Part shown: positions 1 through 10,372 of the stretch, piece after piece
How the letters are laid out: every line of letters begins with the position of its first letter
How positions within the stretch are numbered: position 1 is the first letter of the stretch
Assembly: GCF_004166885.1 (NCBI RefSeq)
Contig: NZ_RCYU01000005.1
Coordinates: forward strand, 23,881 to 87,880
Direction: 5' to 3'
From: Streptococcus sp. bf_0095
GTDB lineage: Bacteria; Bacillota; Bacilli; Lactobacillales; Streptococcaceae
DNA: 64,000 nt
Position numbers and translations under genes: made by a program
Notes under the pieces: model-generated
What the model was told of the DNA's origin: nothing
Databases searched by the model: none
Seen by the model: only the letters and a program-made list of their open reading frames with translations

Positions 1-2
1 AA

Positions 3-536
3 AGTGTAAACTTTGCCAATCGGGGGATGACATTTGAAAAAATGATTAATGAGAGCAATCAGTACTACCTTTCTAGAGGGCTAGCGGTGATTCATAAAAA
101 GCCGACACCCATCCAGATTGTAAAGGTGGACTATCCTCATCGCAGTCGGGCAAAGATTGTGGAAGCTTATTTTCGCCAGGCGTCTACCACAGACTATTCT
201 GGTGTTTATAAAGGACACTACATTGATTTTGAAGCAAAAGAGACCCAGCAGAAACAATCCATGCCGATGAAGAACTTTCATCAGCACCAGATTGATCACA
301 TGACTGCGGTCGTCCAACAGGGAGGAATTTGTTTTGTGCTCTTGCATTTTGCAAAGCTCAATGAGACCTATCTACTGCCTGCTCCTTCCTTAATCGACTT
401 TTACAACATCGATCACGGCAGTAAATCTATGCCATTGACCTATATACAGGAAAATGGTTATCGTATCGAGACAGATTGCCTTCCAAGCGTTCCTTATCTC
501 GATATTATCGAACAGAATCTACTAGGCGGTAATTAA
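3..536 (+). CDS. recU: Holliday junction resolvase RecU, 5'-truncated by the window edge
   Basis: RecU is an endonuclease that cuts four-way DNA junctions during recombinational repair and chromosome segregation. The visible part is about 177 codons. The reading frame stays open upstream of the ATG at 27 and encodes ..VNFANRG before MTFEKM. Pneumococcal RecU (about 198 aa, from memory) has the same segment, so the ATG at 27 is internal and the true start lies left of the window. Motifs seen are FEKMIN, the [11 protein letters not shown] region around the nuclease core, and YIDFEAKE with the catalytic acidic/lysine residues. The stop is followed directly by the ponA start, a linkage conserved in Firmicutes that suggests co-transcription. 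Confidence 0.95.
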   Translation, partial: SVNFANRGMTFEKMINESNQYYLSRGLAVIHKKPTPIQIVKVDYPHRSRAKIVEAYFRQASTTDYSGVYKGHYIDFEAKETQQKQSMPMKNFHQHQIDHMTAVVQQGGICFVLLHFAKLNETYLLPAPSLIDFYNIDHGSKSMPLTYIQENGYRIETDCLPSVPYLDIIEQNLLGGN

Positions 537-2654
537 ATGAACAAACAAACAGTTATCCAGTGGTTAAAATATGCAGCGATTGCGGCTATTTCCTTATTTT
601 TCCTTTTACTTATCCTGGGTGGGTTGGTATTTGGATACTATGCCTCAAAAGCACCGACTCTTTCTGAGAAAGACCTCATCGCAACAACTTCCAGTAAAAT
701 CTATGACAATCAAAACAATCTGATTGCCGACTTGGGTGCTGAGAAACGAATCAACGTAAAAACAAATGAAATCCCAACCGACTTGGTCAATGCGATTGTG
801 GCGATTGAAGACCACCGCTTTTTCAACCACAGAGGGGTCGACTTTATTCGTATTGGAGGAGCCTTCTTCAGTAACCTCCGCGGAGGTCGCCAAGGGGGAT
901 CCACTCTTACACAGCAATTGATCAAGCTCACTTACTTCTCTACTTCTTCGTCCGACCAAACCCTATCTCGGAAAATCCAAGAAGCTTGGCTTGCGACACA
1001 ATTAGAACAAAAAGCCACTAAACAAGAGATTTTGACCTACTACATCAACAAAGTCTACATGTCTAACGGTAACTACGGAATGCAAACAGCTGCTCGTAGC
1101 TACTATGCAAAAGACTTGAAGGACCTTTCTCTGCCACAAGTGGCCCTATTGGCCGGAATGCCTCAGGCACCCAACCAATATGACCCTTATACCAATCCAG
1201 AAGCTGCACTCCAACGCCGTAATCTGGTTCTTAAAGAAATGTTGGACATGAAGTCCATTACAAACGAACAGTACGAAAGTGCCGTCAATACACCTGTTAC
1301 AGATGGCTTACAAAGTCTGACAGGCTCAAGCAACTATCCTGCTTATATGGATAACTACCTTAAAGAAGTCATCCAACAAGTCGAAGAAGAAACAGGCTAC
1401 AATGTCTTGACAACTGGTATGGATGTCTACACCAACGTCGATACCGCAGCTCAAAAACGTCTGTGGGATATTTACAACTCTGACGAATATGTCAATTATC
1501 CAGATAATGAATTGCAAGTTGCTTCTACTATCATCGACGTGACAAACGGAAAAGTCATTGCTCAGTTGGGATCCCGTCATCAATCATCTAATGTATCCTT
1601 CGGTACCAACCAAGCTGTCGAAACGAACCGAGATTGGGGTTCTACAATGAAACCTATCTCAGATTATGCTCCCGCGATTGAACATGAAGAATATAGCTCC
1701 ACTGGAGTAACCATTCCTGATACACCTTACAACTTCCCTGGTACAAATACGCAAATTTATAACTGGGATAGACAATACTATGGTAATATCAGCATGGTCT
1801 ATGCTCTCCAACAATCCCGTAACGTTCCTGCGGTCCGGGCCCTCGAAAAAGTTGGTTTGAAGAAGGCTCAAAAATTCTTGAGCAGCATCGGAATCGATTA
1901 TCCAGAAATGGTATATGCAAATGCCATCTCAAGTAATACCAGCGACTCTAGCAACAAATACGGGGCTAGCAGTGAGAAAATGGCCGCTGCTTATGCAACC
2001 TTCGCAAATGGCGGTACCTATTACAAGCCACAATATGTGAATCGGGTTGTCTTTAGCGATGGTACAACGAAGAACTTTGATACCTCTGGAACACGAGTGA
2101 TGAAAGAAGCTACAGCTTACATGATGACAGATATGTTGAAATCAGTTATCACAGCTGGTACAGGATACAATGCAAATATCTCTGGTCTTTATCACGCTGG
2201 TAAAACAGGTACCTCTAACTATGCCGACAACGAATTAAAAAAACTGACCAAAGACTACAATTACTCAAGCATTGTGACACCTGATGAATTGTTTGTGGGT
2301 TACACCACGCAATATTCTATGGCTGTATGGACAGGATATACCAATCGCTTGACTCCAGTCCTAGATGATGGAATCAAAGTCGCGACGGATGTCTACAAAC
2401 AAATGATGCTGTATTTGTATGAGCAATACGGATCAGGTAGCGAAGACTGGACCCAACCAAGTGGCGTATACCGTAGCGGTTCCTACCTCTATCTCAATAA
2501 TGGTAAGAACAACTACAATTACTACTATTATGAGCCAAGCTATACAGTTGAAGAAACGAGCGAATCAACAGAAGACAGCTCAAGTTCATCTAGCTCAGAA
2601 GAAAATTCTGAACACACAGAATCATCTTCTAAAGAGAATGAGCAAAATCACTAA
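537..2654 (+). CDS. ponA: Class A penicillin-binding protein 1a
   Basis: A bifunctional peptidoglycan synthase that polymerises glycan strands and cross-links stem peptides on the outer face of the membrane. One N-terminal membrane segment (about residues 12-35) precedes a glycosyltransferase domain with EDHRFF (Glu91) and GGSTLTQQL. The transpeptidase domain has all three penicilloyl-serine motifs: STMK (Ser369), SRN (about 427) and KTGTS (Lys556). The C-terminus is a Ser/Glu-rich tail, as in streptococcal PBP1a. At 705 aa it has the family length. It begins right after the recU stop. The active-site motifs look unaltered; penicillin susceptibility cannot be judged from this alone. Confidence 0.97.
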   Translation: MNKQTVIQWLKYAAIAAISLFFLLLILGGLVFGYYASKAPTLSEKDLIATTSSKIYDNQNNLIADLGAEKRINVKTNEIPTDLVNAIVAIEDHRFFNHRGVDFIRIGGAFFSNLRGGRQGGSTLTQQLIKLTYFSTSSSDQTLSRKIQEAWLATQLEQKATKQEILTYYINKVYMSNGNYGMQTAARSYYAKDLKDLSLPQVALLAGMPQAPNQYDPYTNPEAALQRRNLVLKEMLDMKSITNEQYESAVNTPVTDGLQSLTGSSNYPAYMDNYLKEVIQQVEEETGYNVLTTGMDVYTNVDTAAQKRLWDIYNSDEYVNYPDNELQVASTIIDVTNGKVIAQLGSRHQSSNVSFGTNQAVETNRDWGSTMKPISDYAPAIEHEEYSSTGVTIPDTPYNFPGTNTQIYNWDRQYYGNISMVYALQQSRNVPAVRALEKVGLKKAQKFLSSIGIDYPEMVYANAISSNTSDSSNKYGASSEKMAAAYATFANGGTYYKPQYVNRVVFSDGTTKNFDTSGTRVMKEATAYMMTDMLKSVITAGTGYNANISGLYHAGKTGTSNYADNELKKLTKDYNYSSIVTPDELFVGYTTQYSMAVWTGYTNRLTPVLDDGIKVATDVYKQMMLYLYEQYGSGSEDWTQPSGVYRSGSYLYLNNGKNNYNYYYYEPSYTVEETSESTEDSSSSSSSEENSEHTESSSKENEQNH

Positions 2655-2674
2655 TTAGACCATACTATATTAAT

Positions 2675-2708
2675 AAAACACGATTGTTCTTAAACAATCG
2701 TGTTTTTT
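2675..2708. terminator. Bidirectional terminator between ponA and pepC
   Basis: A perfect 14-bp stem (2675-2688 with 2693-2706) has a 4-base loop and a T-run on the plus side. The A-run on the other flank makes it usable in both directions, which suits the convergent ponA and pepC genes. Confidence 0.93.
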
Positions 2709-2715
2709 ATGTATA

Positions 2716-4053
2716 TTATTTAGAAGCCAAGGCACCCATCGGATCCCAAGGAGCTAGGACAATCGGTTCTGCCTCATAAGCAGCCAATTCTTCCGCCGTC
2801 AACAGTTCCTTGCGGACGACGATTTGGTAGGTGTATTCGTCCATCCAGGCATCAGAAGCTACAAAGTAGCCATCTGTTCCGACTTTATCTCCCCAAGAAT
2901 TCTCAACCTTCCATTTGAGAGAGCGTCCAGCTTCGTCCAGATCCACACCAGTCAAGACCATGGCATGGGTCATGAGACTTTCCGCATAATCTAAACGCCC
3001 TGCCTTATCTTGAGTCAGCTGGATATCCATTCCCGCTTCAAAATCGTAGACATCTGTCGCAAGGATTCCAGCTTTCCGGTTGCTGACTTGGCCGACATCC
3101 GATCCAAACCAAACAGTTTCCCCAGCTTTCATTTGGGAAATGGCCAATTCTTTCAAGCGCTCCATCGGAACGTTGAGGTAGCGGACTTCCCGGCTACCGA
3201 CCACATTCCCCAGCATCTCAACTGTGTAGGACTGGCCATAAGGCTTGTCTGCCGTTGGCGCATTGATAACAGAAACGTAGTCCTCCAACTGAAGATCCAC
3301 ATATTTTTTGTAAAAACTTTGAGGTGTCAAGCCAGACTCTGTGTGGAAGTTATTGTCCTTATCGCGATAAGAGAAACTAAATGTACGAGGGGGCAAGCCC
3401 AGTGACATAGCTAAGAAATTAAAGATTTCTTGGAGGAGCTCTTCTTTCTTGCTTTGAAGCGTTGCTTGATTTGCTCCAGTCGCAAGCAATTCGCGCAGGA
3501 TCTGCGCATCTTGACGCAACAATTTGTTTAAGTAGGTATTGAGCTCCCGGCTATTGCTAGATGAGATAGATTCTGGATAGACAGACTTGGGTACGACCCC
3601 ATATTTTTCAAAAAGGGAAACGACCATATCCCATTGACCACCATCTTGTTGAGGGGTTTGAAGGAGGAAGGCCACCTTGCGGCTGGTCAAATCCTGGTCC
3701 GCTGTCGCAATGATTTGTTCCAAGAACCAGTTGGATTTTTCGTACTTGTCCCAGAAGAAGGTATGAGCTTGAGACAACTCAAAATCCTCTAATTGGAAGC
3801 TGGCAATCATTTTATGACGGAAGGTATTCAGAGCCGCAAACATCCAGCAACGACCTGAAGCTTTCTGGTCCGTCACCTTGTCCTTGGTTAAATCAAGAGA
3901 AAAGACGGGTGTATTTTCAACTGCACTTTTGCGTGTCTCTAAAGCTGCATGAATCCCATTGTGGGTGATGGCATTTTCAAGAGCCACAAATTTCACATTT
4001 GCTTGGTAATTCGCATAGAGTTGATCTGTAAATTCTTGTGTTAATTCTGACAT
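2716..4053 (-). CDS. pepC: Aminopeptidase C (bleomycin hydrolase family, C1B)
   Basis: A cytosolic papain-fold cysteine aminopeptidase that removes N-terminal residues from peptides, part of peptide nutrition. Catalytic residues are visible: Cys69 in GRCWMF, His in THAMVLTG and Asn in WKVENSWG. The start at 4053 (MSELTQEF) is chosen because AAGGAG lies just upstream and the length (445 aa) matches streptococcal PepC. A longer reading from 4083 would start inside the promoter region. It has its own promoter and shares the terminator at 2675-2708 with ponA. Confidence 0.96.
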   Translation of the reverse strand: MSELTQEFTDQLYANYQANVKFVALENAITHNGIHAALETRKSAVENTPVFSLDLTKDKVTDQKASGRCWMFAALNTFRHKMIASFQLEDFELSQAHTFFWDKYEKSNWFLEQIIATADQDLTSRKVAFLLQTPQQDGGQWDMVVSLFEKYGVVPKSVYPESISSSNSRELNTYLNKLLRQDAQILRELLATGANQATLQSKKEELLQEIFNFLAMSLGLPPRTFSFSYRDKDNNFHTESGLTPQSFYKKYVDLQLEDYVSVINAPTADKPYGQSYTVEMLGNVVGSREVRYLNVPMERLKELAISQMKAGETVWFGSDVGQVSNRKAGILATDVYDFEAGMDIQLTQDKAGRLDYAESLMTHAMVLTGVDLDEAGRSLKWKVENSWGDKVGTDGYFVASDAWMDEYTYQIVVRKELLTAEELAAYEAEPIVLAPWDPMGALASK

Positions 4054-4081
4054 AAGATTCTCCTTTGTAAAGCTACTTACC

Positions 4082-4109
4082 ATTATAGACCATTGGCTAA
4101 AATCTTCAA
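4082..4109 (-). promoter_or_regulatory. pepC promoter
   Basis: On the minus strand there is TTGAAG (4104-4109), a 16-bp spacer and TATAAT (4082-4087). This is about 30 bp before the chosen pepC start. Confidence 0.7.
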
Positions 4110-4121
4110 GTAAAAATTGTT

Positions 4122-4673
4122 TTAAAGGTCAGAAGAATGGATAGTGTAGATTATTTGATCTCCGACATAGCCTTTTCTGGCAACAGCATTTGGGAGAGTA
4201 GCTAGATATTGCATCCCAGCTTTTTCCATAACCCTTCCCGAAGCAGGGTTCAAACTGACATACTTGGCCTGAATTTCCTTGAATCCCACCTCTACCAACA
4301 AAAAGTGTAAAACAGTCTGGAGGGCTTCTGTCATCAGACCTTGACCCCAGAAGTTCTTCCCTAGAATATAGCCGACTTCACACAGTTCTTTTTGTGGATT
4401 CTGAGAAACGACACTGATATCACCTATCACTTGTGTGGGATCATCTTTCTTGCAAATCGCCCATTTGTAGGTGTTTTCCTCTTGGTAATAAAGGAGCCAT
4501 CTCTCAATTGAAGCTTGAGTCACTTGAGGATTTGTATGGGGATCCCAAGTCACATATTTAAGATTATCTGTATCAGACGCCCAATTTTCAAACATTGCCT
4601 TTGCATCCTCTACAACAAAGCGTCTTAGTAATAAACGCTTGGTCTTCAGTTCAATAGTACCCAATTTTCTCAT
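4122..4673 (-). CDS. GNAT acetyltransferase, RimJ/RimL type
   Basis: A 183-aa protein with the RimJ/RimL-type GNAT layout: the N-terminal strand ELKTKRLLLRRF, a central GDISVV strand, the acetyl-CoA loop region ILGKNFWGQGLMTEAL, and the C-terminal NPASGRVMEKAGM segment. Members acetylate N-terminal amines of ribosomal proteins or small molecules. The substrate cannot be read from the sequence. It lies between the nadE terminator and pepC, separated from pepC by the pepC promoter, so it may be monocistronic. Confidence 0.88.
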   Translation of the reverse strand: MRKLGTIELKTKRLLLRRFVVEDAKAMFENWASDTDNLKYVTWDPHTNPQVTQASIERWLLYYQEENTYKWAICKKDDPTQVIGDISVVSQNPQKELCEVGYILGKNFWGQGLMTEALQTVLHFLLVEVGFKEIQAKYVSLNPASGRVMEKAGMQYLATLPNAVARKGYVGDQIIYTIHSSDL

Positions 4674-4696
4674 TCTCTTTCCTCCTATCCTGTTTT

Positions 4697-4721
4697 AAAA
4701 AAGTCGGCTCAACCGACTTTT
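4697..4721 (-). terminator. nadE terminator
   Basis: A 9-bp stem, AAAAGTCGG (4699-4707) with CCGACTTTT (4713-4721), loop CTCAA, with a T-run on the minus strand. It lies just downstream of nadE. Confidence 0.88.
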
Positions 4722-4729
4722 CTTTCCTA

Positions 4730-5554
4730 TCAACGCCAGAAGGTATCAAATACCGTAATCGGTAGATGGCGTTTGTGTTGGCCTTTGTGCCACCAGTTTT
4801 CAATGGTTGCTTGAGCTTCCGGGCTAACTGATTTTCCTTCTAGGTAGTCATCAATTTCTGCATAGGTCACCCCAAGAGCTACTTCGTCAGCGATACCTGG
4901 CTTCTCCTCTTCCAAATCCGCAATCGGTACCTTTTCATACAAGGCTGGATCAGCTCCCAGTGCCTGAAGCAACTGCTTGCCTTGGCGCTTGTTAAGGCGG
5001 TAGAGAGGCAGAATATCGGCTCCGCCATCTCCAAACTTGGTAAAGAATCCTGTGATATTTTCGGCTGCATGGTCTGTCCCAATGACGGCTCCACTATAGG
5101 CACCTGCCAAGGCATACTGAGCAATCATCCGGCTCCGTGCCTTGATATTGCCCTTGTTAAAGTCTGAGACATCCGTTCCTGTCGCTTCGACAGCACGCTC
5201 CATGGCATCGACCGATTCCTTGATGTTCACGACCAGGCTGACGTCTGGCTGGATGAAGGCCAAGGCCTTTTGGGCATCTGCTTCATCTGCTTGGACACCG
5301 TAGGGCAAGCGGACTGCAACAAACTGATAACTAGCATCTCCAGTCTCTGCCCGCATTTCCTCCATGGCTAATTGAGCCAGGCGACCTGCTAGGGTCGAGT
5401 CCTGTCCTCCCGAAATTCCTAAGACAAAGGTCTTTAGAAAAGGATGTTTTTGCAGGTAGTCCTTCAAAAAATCAATCGACCGGCGAATCTCTTCTTGAGG
5501 ATCAATGACTGGCTTGACCCCTAATTGGGCAATAATGTCTTCTTGTAGGCTCAT
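4730..5554 (-). CDS. nadE: NH3-dependent NAD(+) synthetase
   Basis: Converts nicotinate adenine dinucleotide to NAD using ATP and ammonia, the last step of NAD synthesis. The ATP-pyrophosphatase P-loop GISGGQDS is at residues 46-53, and the IGTDHAAEN segment typical of the family follows. At 274 aa it has no glutaminase domain, so it is the ammonia-dependent type. It overlaps the pncB stop by 4 bp, so the two are translationally coupled and form a nicotinate salvage operon. Confidence 0.96.
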   Translation of the reverse strand: MSLQEDIIAQLGVKPVIDPQEEIRRSIDFLKDYLQKHPFLKTFVLGISGGQDSTLAGRLAQLAMEEMRAETGDASYQFVAVRLPYGVQADEADAQKALAFIQPDVSLVVNIKESVDAMERAVEATGTDVSDFNKGNIKARSRMIAQYALAGAYSGAVIGTDHAAENITGFFTKFGDGGADILPLYRLNKRQGKQLLQALGADPALYEKVPIADLEEEKPGIADEVALGVTYAEIDDYLEGKSVSPEAQATIENWWHKGQHKRHLPITVFDTFWR

Positions 5555-7008
5555 TCTTCTTCACCTCCCAAGGCTTTCTGACGCATTTGATCAATGAGGT
5601 CCATCTTATCTTGCCATACATCCTTGGCCAAGTCCACTGGGTAATGTTGTGGATTGAGGACACGTTTGTACTCATCCCAGAGCTTGTCAAATTCCTTCCG
5701 AGCATAGGATTGGATATCCATCAAAGCTGGCAATTCGTAGACTAGTTTCCCATCTTTGAAAATATCGACCAAGAGCGGGATGGCATCAAAATCTCGAACT
5801 GTCTTCTTGATATAGGTATAGGTCGGATGGAACATCTTAATTTCTGTCAGTTCATTGACATCTACTCCATCATAAGTAATGTAATCCCCTTCAGATTTTC
5901 CTTTTTCCCGACTGGTAATCCGCCAAACTTGTTTCTTCCCTGGGGTTGAAACTTTTTCAGCATTGTTAGAAAGCTTGATGGTATTTCGCATTTGACCATT
6001 GTCGTCTTCGATAGCAACAATCTTATAGACTGCTCCGAGCGCTGGTTGGTCATAGGCTGTGATCAACTTAGTTCCGACACCCCAGACATCAATCTTAGCC
6101 TTTTGCATCTTCAAGTTGAGGATGGTGTTCTCATCCAAATCATTTGAAGCATAGATCTTCGCTTCTGTGAAACCAGCTTCATCCAACTGTTGGCGAACCT
6201 TTTTCGAGATGTAGGCAATATCTCCAGAGTCAATCCGCACTCCTAGGAAGTTGATACGATCGCCCATCTCACGCGCCACCTGAATCGCAGCTGGAACTCC
6301 GATGCGCAACGTATCATAGGTATCCACCAGGAAGACACAGTTGCGATGGGTCTCAGCATAGGCCTTGAAGGCTTTATAATCATCGCCATAGACCTGCACC
6401 AAGGCATGGGCATGTGTCCCAAGGACAGGGATGTCAAAGAGTTTTCCTGCACGTACGTTACTGGTTCCGCTAGCGCCTCCAATAACGGCTGCACGGGTTC
6501 CCCAAATAGCCGCATCCATTTCGTGCGCTCTACGAGTTCCGAACTCCATCAAAGGTTCGTCTTCGATCACAGCCTTGATCCGAGCGGCTTTTGTGGCAAT
6601 CAAGGTTTGGAAATTGACAATATTGAGGAGGGCCGTTTCAACCAACTGACACTGGGCAAGCGGTCCTTCTACTTGGACAATCGGCTCATTGGCAAAGACC
6701 AGGTCCCCTTCTTTGGCAGAACGAACAGTCAATTCCATTTTAAAATTTTTCAAGTAATCCAAGAAGGCTCCTTCGTAGCCTAAGGATTCTAAGTAGGCAA
6801 TATCCGACTCTGAAAAACGTAGATTCTTCAAATAGTTGACAATGCGCTCAAGACCTGCAAAGACGGCATAGCCATTTTTGAAGGGTTGCTGGCGGAAATA
6901 GGCTTCGAAGACCGCCTTTTTATTGTGGATGCCTTGCTCAAAGTAAACCTGCATCATATTGATTTGGTACAAATCAGTATGGAGAGTTAAACTATCATCT
7001 GGGTACAT
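5551..7008 (-). CDS. pncB: Nicotinate phosphoribosyltransferase
   Basis: Joins nicotinate to PRPP to give nicotinate mononucleotide, the entry step of NAD salvage. The start at 7008 ([15 protein letters not shown]) is preferred because homologues begin there and a GAGGGA ribosome site lies upstream; the frame is open to 7059. The 485-aa product shows [11 protein letters not shown] at the N-terminus, [13 protein letters not shown] around the substrate site and the GVRIDSGDI phosphoribosyl-binding region. It is the first gene of the pncB-nadE operon and has an extended -10 promoter. Confidence 0.96.
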   Translation of the reverse strand: MYPDDSLTLHTDLYQINMMQVYFEQGIHNKKAVFEAYFRQQPFKNGYAVFAGLERIVNYLKNLRFSESDIAYLESLGYEGAFLDYLKNFKMELTVRSAKEGDLVFANEPIVQVEGPLAQCQLVETALLNIVNFQTLIATKAARIKAVIEDEPLMEFGTRRAHEMDAAIWGTRAAVIGGASGTSNVRAGKLFDIPVLGTHAHALVQVYGDDYKAFKAYAETHRNCVFLVDTYDTLRIGVPAAIQVAREMGDRINFLGVRIDSGDIAYISKKVRQQLDEAGFTEAKIYASNDLDENTILNLKMQKAKIDVWGVGTKLITAYDQPALGAVYKIVAIEDDNGQMRNTIKLSNNAEKVSTPGKKQVWRITSREKGKSEGDYITYDGVDVNELTEIKMFHPTYTYIKKTVRDFDAIPLLVDIFKDGKLVYELPALMDIQSYARKEFDKLWDEYKRVLNPQHYPVDLAKDVWQDKMDLIDQMRQKALGGEEE

Positions 7009-7088
7009 GTTTGATCCCTCTTCTTTTTTTACGTCATGGTACCAGTCACGCTCTGTCAACTGGCACAGTCCAAAATAATTTTAAACAC

Positions 7089-7094
7089 ATTATA
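7089..7094 (-). promoter_or_regulatory. pncB promoter -10 (extended)
   Basis: The minus strand reads TGTGCTATAATG, an extended -10 with the TGn motif. No good -35 is present at the usual spacing. Confidence 0.6.
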
Positions 7095-7151
7095 GCACAT
7101 TTTAAGCAGGACCACATGAGTTTAATCCGGGTTAAGCCTCATTTTTATCGT

Positions 7152-7197
7152 AAAAAAGAAGGGATCTTCGCCTCTTTCCATCAGACGAACATCCCTT
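7152..7197 (-). terminator. trxB terminator
   Basis: A 12-bp imperfect stem (7159-7170 with 7186-7197) with a 15-nt loop is followed on the minus strand by a six-T run. It lies 10 bp past the trxB stop. Confidence 0.85.
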
Positions 7198-7206
7198 TCT
7201 TCTCTC

Positions 7207-8121
7207 TTATTCTTCGTGTTCAGTAATATATTTATAAGCTTCTTGACCGGCGACAGCGCCATCCCCAACCGCTGTGGTGACCTGACGAAGATCTTTTTGG
7301 CGGACATCTCCAACCGCAAAGACACCCGGCACGGAGGTCTTCATATGATCATCAGTGATCACCCAACCTTGGTCGTCTAGAATACCGAGGTCTTTGGCAA
7401 AGTCACTGACAGGATCCAAGCCCACATAGATAAAGACACCACCAGCTGCTTGCTCGCGAACCTCACCAGTTTGAACATCTTTTAAGACCAGACTGGTCAC
7501 ACGGTTGTCCCCTTTGATCTCTTCGACCACTGTATTCCAAGCAAAGTGAATCTTTTCATTGGCAAAAGCTCGGTCTTGAAGAACTTTTTGGGCACGTAGG
7601 GCATCGCGTCGATGAACAATGGTAACAGACTTAGCAAACTGAGTCAGGAAGATTGCCTCTTCAACCGCAGAATCTCCTCCACCAACAACCATGAGGTCTT
7701 CATCTCGGAAGAAGGCGCCATCACAGACAGCGCAATAAGAAACCCCACGACTATTTAATTCTTCTTCACCTGGAACTCCCAACAAGCGATGGTTAGAACC
7801 AGTCGCAATAATAACGGTCTTGGCTTGCAAGAGGCCATCATCTGTCGTAATTTCCTTGTAGCTTCCTTGATCCACAATGTTTTCAGCTCTACCGAACAAG
7901 TGTTCCACACCTAGGGCTTCTAGAGGTTCAAACATCTTTTCAGCCAATTCAGGTCCACTGATATTGGCATAGCCTGGATAATTCTCGATATCGGACGTAT
8001 TGTTCATCTGTCCGCCAGGAATTCCAGCTTCTAACAAGGCAACCTTTAGATTGCTGCGGGCTGCATACAAGGCTGCAGTCATTCCCGCAGGTCCTGCGCC
8101 GATAATCAGTGTATCATACAT
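7207..8121 (-). CDS. trxB: Thioredoxin-disulfide reductase
   Basis: An FAD flavoenzyme that passes electrons from NADPH to thioredoxin in the cytosol. The FAD Rossmann motif GAGPAGMTAAL is at residues 8-18, the redox pair is C130-A-V-C133, and the NADPH-binding VGGGDSAVEEA follows. The C-terminal FAVGDVR segment contacts FAD. At 304 aa it has the standard low-molecular-weight length. It lies 58 bp downstream of the DUF4059 gene and probably shares its transcript. Confidence 0.96.
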   Translation of the reverse strand: MYDTLIIGAGPAGMTAALYAARSNLKVALLEAGIPGGQMNNTSDIENYPGYANISGPELAEKMFEPLEALGVEHLFGRAENIVDQGSYKEITTDDGLLQAKTVIIATGSNHRLLGVPGEEELNSRGVSYCAVCDGAFFRDEDLMVVGGGDSAVEEAIFLTQFAKSVTIVHRRDALRAQKVLQDRAFANEKIHFAWNTVVEEIKGDNRVTSLVLKDVQTGEVREQAAGGVFIYVGLDPVSDFAKDLGILDDQGWVITDDHMKTSVPGVFAVGDVRQKDLRQVTTAVGDGAVAGQEAYKYITEHEE

Positions 8122-8179
8122 AAGCTTCTCCTTTTGTTGTAACTATCTTGATTCTAACTCCAATTGAACCATTTTGCAA

Positions 8180-8407
8180 TTATCTTGCTCGAAGAATAAA
8201 CAGAACTCCGATAACTGCAAAGGTAAGAACTGGAATTGTCATAATATCAATTAATAAAATATCATAGAGGTGTAACTGGCGTTCCTTAGCTGTTTTATCC
8301 GTCTTACGAGCCGCTCGCAAGCCTATCCAAATAGCTGAAGCAACCAACACCCCAATTGAAGTGATGATTAGGCTCTCGATATAGAGAGATAGCAATTGGT
8401 TTAACAT
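8180..8407 (-). CDS. DUF4059 family small membrane protein
   Basis: A 75-aa protein with two predicted membrane segments (about residues 10-30 and 52-72) joined by a basic loop containing RKTDKTAKERQ. It matches my recollection of the streptococcal DUF4059 family, found beside trxB. The function is unknown. Its place upstream of trxB and downstream of an amino-acid ABC transporter hints at thiol or amino-acid metabolism, but that is only context. A CTCCTT-complement ribosome site precedes the ATG. Confidence 0.85.
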   Translation of the reverse strand: MLNQLLSLYIESLIITSIGVLVASAIWIGLRAARKTDKTAKERQLHLYDILLIDIMTIPVLTFAVIGVLFILRAR

Positions 8408-8549
8408 AAGATCTCCTTAGTATCCAAGATTGGAATGAGGGGACGAGATGCCGATTCGTTTCGTTCACCATTGGATCAACTTGAAACTTCTATCTATGCG
8501 GAAAAATGAACTACTAATAATCCTCTTTTCCTGAGGCACCTACTCAAAG

Positions 8550-8585
8550 AAAAATCCGAGTCTGAAACATCGCGTTCCAGACTCG
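8550..8585 (-). terminator. Terminator of the amino-acid ABC operon
   Basis: CGAGTCTG (8557-8564) pairs with CAGACTCG (8578-8585), with a further 3-bp inner stem. On the minus strand GATTTTTC follows. The rest of the 195-bp gap (8408-8602) shows no repeat or gene. Confidence 0.85.
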
Positions 8586-8602
8586 AGCTCTTATATATTA
8601 TA

Positions 8603-9346
8603 TCAAACAAATGTTCGTTTGTAACTAGCAAAGAATTCTTTTGTCCGCTCTTCTTTAGGAGCTTTCATAATCTCTTCTGGTGTCCCAGATTCAATAATTT
8701 TCCCCTTGTCGAGGAACAAGACCTTGTCTGCCACCTGGGAAACAAAGCTCATATCATGACTGACCAGAATCATGGTTTGACCTGCCTGAGCTGCTGCTGC
8801 AATGGCTTTTTCTACCTCTCCGACCAATTCCGGATCGAGGGCTGAAGTTGGCTCATCCAATAAGAGGACTTCTGGCTTCATGGCTAGGGCACGTGCCAAG
8901 GCCACCCGCTGTTTCTGCCCTCCTGACAAATGACGAGGGTAATGGGTTTCGCGGTCCGACAGACCGACTTTTGCGAGTTCTTCTTTGGCAATCTTGGTCG
9001 CTTCCTGGTCGGATAAGCCTTTGACGACGACCAAACCTTCCTTGACGTTGTCCAAGGCTGTCTTGCGGCTGAAAAGATTAAACTGTTGAAAGACCATAGC
9101 TAGCTTTCTTCGAAGGGTCAGGATATCGTCCTTGCTGATGTTTTCAAAGTCTACCTTTTCCCCATTGATCTCAATGCTGCCACTATCCGGAGCTTCCAGA
9201 TAATTCAAACTTCTCAAGAAGGTTGATTTCCCAGCTCCAGAAGAACCGATCAAAGCAACAACTTCCCCTTTTTGAACTTCCAAATCGAGATGGTCTAGGA
9301 CCACTTGACCGGAAAAAGATTTTGATAATTGTGAAATCCGAATCAT
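8603..9346 (-). CDS. Polar amino-acid ABC transporter, ATP-binding protein
   Basis: The ATPase of an amino-acid importer on the cytosolic face of the membrane. Walker A GSSGAGKST, Q-loop, signature LSGGQKQRVALARAL and Walker B EVLLLDEPTSALD are all present, followed by the switch histidine in LVSHDMSF. The start at 9346 (MIRISQLSKSF) is used; it overlaps the permease stop as ATGA, which marks translational coupling. The product is 247 aa, normal for GlnQ/TcyC-type subunits. The substrate is not determined; cystine or a polar amino acid is likely from family resemblance. No substrate-binding protein gene is adjacent. Confidence 0.92.
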   Translation of the reverse strand: MIRISQLSKSFSGQVVLDHLDLEVQKGEVVALIGSSGAGKSTFLRSLNYLEAPDSGSIEINGEKVDFENISKDDILTLRRKLAMVFQQFNLFSRKTALDNVKEGLVVVKGLSDQEATKIAKEELAKVGLSDRETHYPRHLSGGQKQRVALARALAMKPEVLLLDEPTSALDPELVGEVEKAIAAAAQAGQTMILVSHDMSFVSQVADKVLFLDKGKIIESGTPEEIMKAPKEERTKEFFASYKRTFV

Positions 9347-10149
9347 GCTGCTCGTTCCTCCTCTTGCAAGGTTTGGGTAACAACTTTTGGATCTTTGATA
9401 GAGAGTACCTGTTCGATCCAACGTCCCAATTGTTCAATCAAAATATTAATGGCCCAGTAGATCAATGAAACAGAGATAAAGCGCTCGAAGTAGCGACTGT
9501 CATTCCCCGACATAATCTTGGCTTGGGCAAAGATTTCCAAAACACCTGCATAAAAGGCCAGGGAAGTCCCCTTGGTCAAACCAATCAAAGAGTTGATCAA
9601 GGTCGGAGTCGCAACCACGGCTGCATTTGGAATAATAATCCGACGATAAACTTGGGCATTGGTCATCCCGAGACTCTTCGCTGCTTCGATTTCTCCCGCA
9701 TCAACAGACAAAATCGCAGCCCGAATGGTCTCACTGGCATAGGCCGCCTCATTGAAGGCAAAGGCCACAATGACAAATAAATGGGCTGGTACATCGTTGA
9801 TATTAAAGGCTGTCCCATATTGTTGGTTAATGGCCTTCAATAGGAGCGGGATTCCATAGTAGGTCAGCATCAACTGAACCAAAATTGGTGTCCCTCTTAA
9901 AAAACTCACAAACAAGGCTTGGATCGGGTAAAGGATTTTTACCCGATTGATTTTGACAATGGCAAACAATAGGGCTAGCAATAAACCAAAAAAGGCTCCT
10001 GCCAAGGTTAACAAAATCGTATTTGGAAGCTCTTTTAAAATTCCTGGAATTGCTTCAAAAACGACGCGTAGGTTAAAGATTTCTCCTTCTGGTATCCATT
10101 TTAAAAACTCTTCGTACCAGCCGGATGCCAGATAAGTAGTTGTAAACAT
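9343..10149 (-). CDS. Polar amino-acid ABC transporter, permease
   Basis: A 268-aa His/Glu/Gln/Arg-type permease. An N-terminal periphery precedes about five membrane segments from residue 40 on. The EAA loop that contacts the ATPase is seen as EIEAAKSLGMTNAQVYRRIIIP. It resembles TcyB-type cystine permeases, but the ligand cannot be fixed. It is the first gene of a two-gene operon with the ATPase and is terminated at 8550-8585. Confidence 0.92.
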   Translation of the reverse strand: MFTTTYLASGWYEEFLKWIPEGEIFNLRVVFEAIPGILKELPNTILLTLAGAFFGLLLALLFAIVKINRVKILYPIQALFVSFLRGTPILVQLMLTYYGIPLLLKAINQQYGTAFNINDVPAHLFVIVAFAFNEAAYASETIRAAILSVDAGEIEAAKSLGMTNAQVYRRIIIPNAAVVATPTLINSLIGLTKGTSLAFYAGVLEIFAQAKIMSGNDSRYFERFISVSLIYWAINILIEQLGRWIEQVLSIKDPKVVTQTLQEEERAA

Positions 10150-10282
10150 CTTCGTTACTTCCTCCCTCGATAATGAATCATTCTATCATATTTACAGTTA
10201 AAATACTGAGTTTTGCTATTGATTGTTCGTAAATCATGCTTCAGGTCTGATGTGATCTCAAGCAAGCATCTTCTTTAAGAGC

Positions 10283-10311
10283 AAAAAATAGACTATCTAT
10301 AGATAGTCTAT
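10283..10311 (-). terminator. Terminator of the DEAD-box helicase gene
   Basis: A 24-bp palindrome (10288-10311, core TAGACTATCTA) is followed on the minus strand by TTTTTT. It separates the helicase from the downstream ABC operon. Confidence 0.9.
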
Positions 10312-10372
10312 CACAAAATAAATCAGCGACCAAATAGTTAATTTTTATGGAAATCTTTAAATTTCTTTATCA

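Noticed and set aside
6346..6783. 145-codon open frame opposite pncB
   Set aside because: pncB is a full-length conserved gene here; the opposite frame has no ribosome site or recognisable domain.
8408..8602. Possible repeat element in the DUF4059-ABC gap
   Set aside because: Apart from the terminator at 8550-8585 there is no match to either repeat family of this window and no convincing fold.
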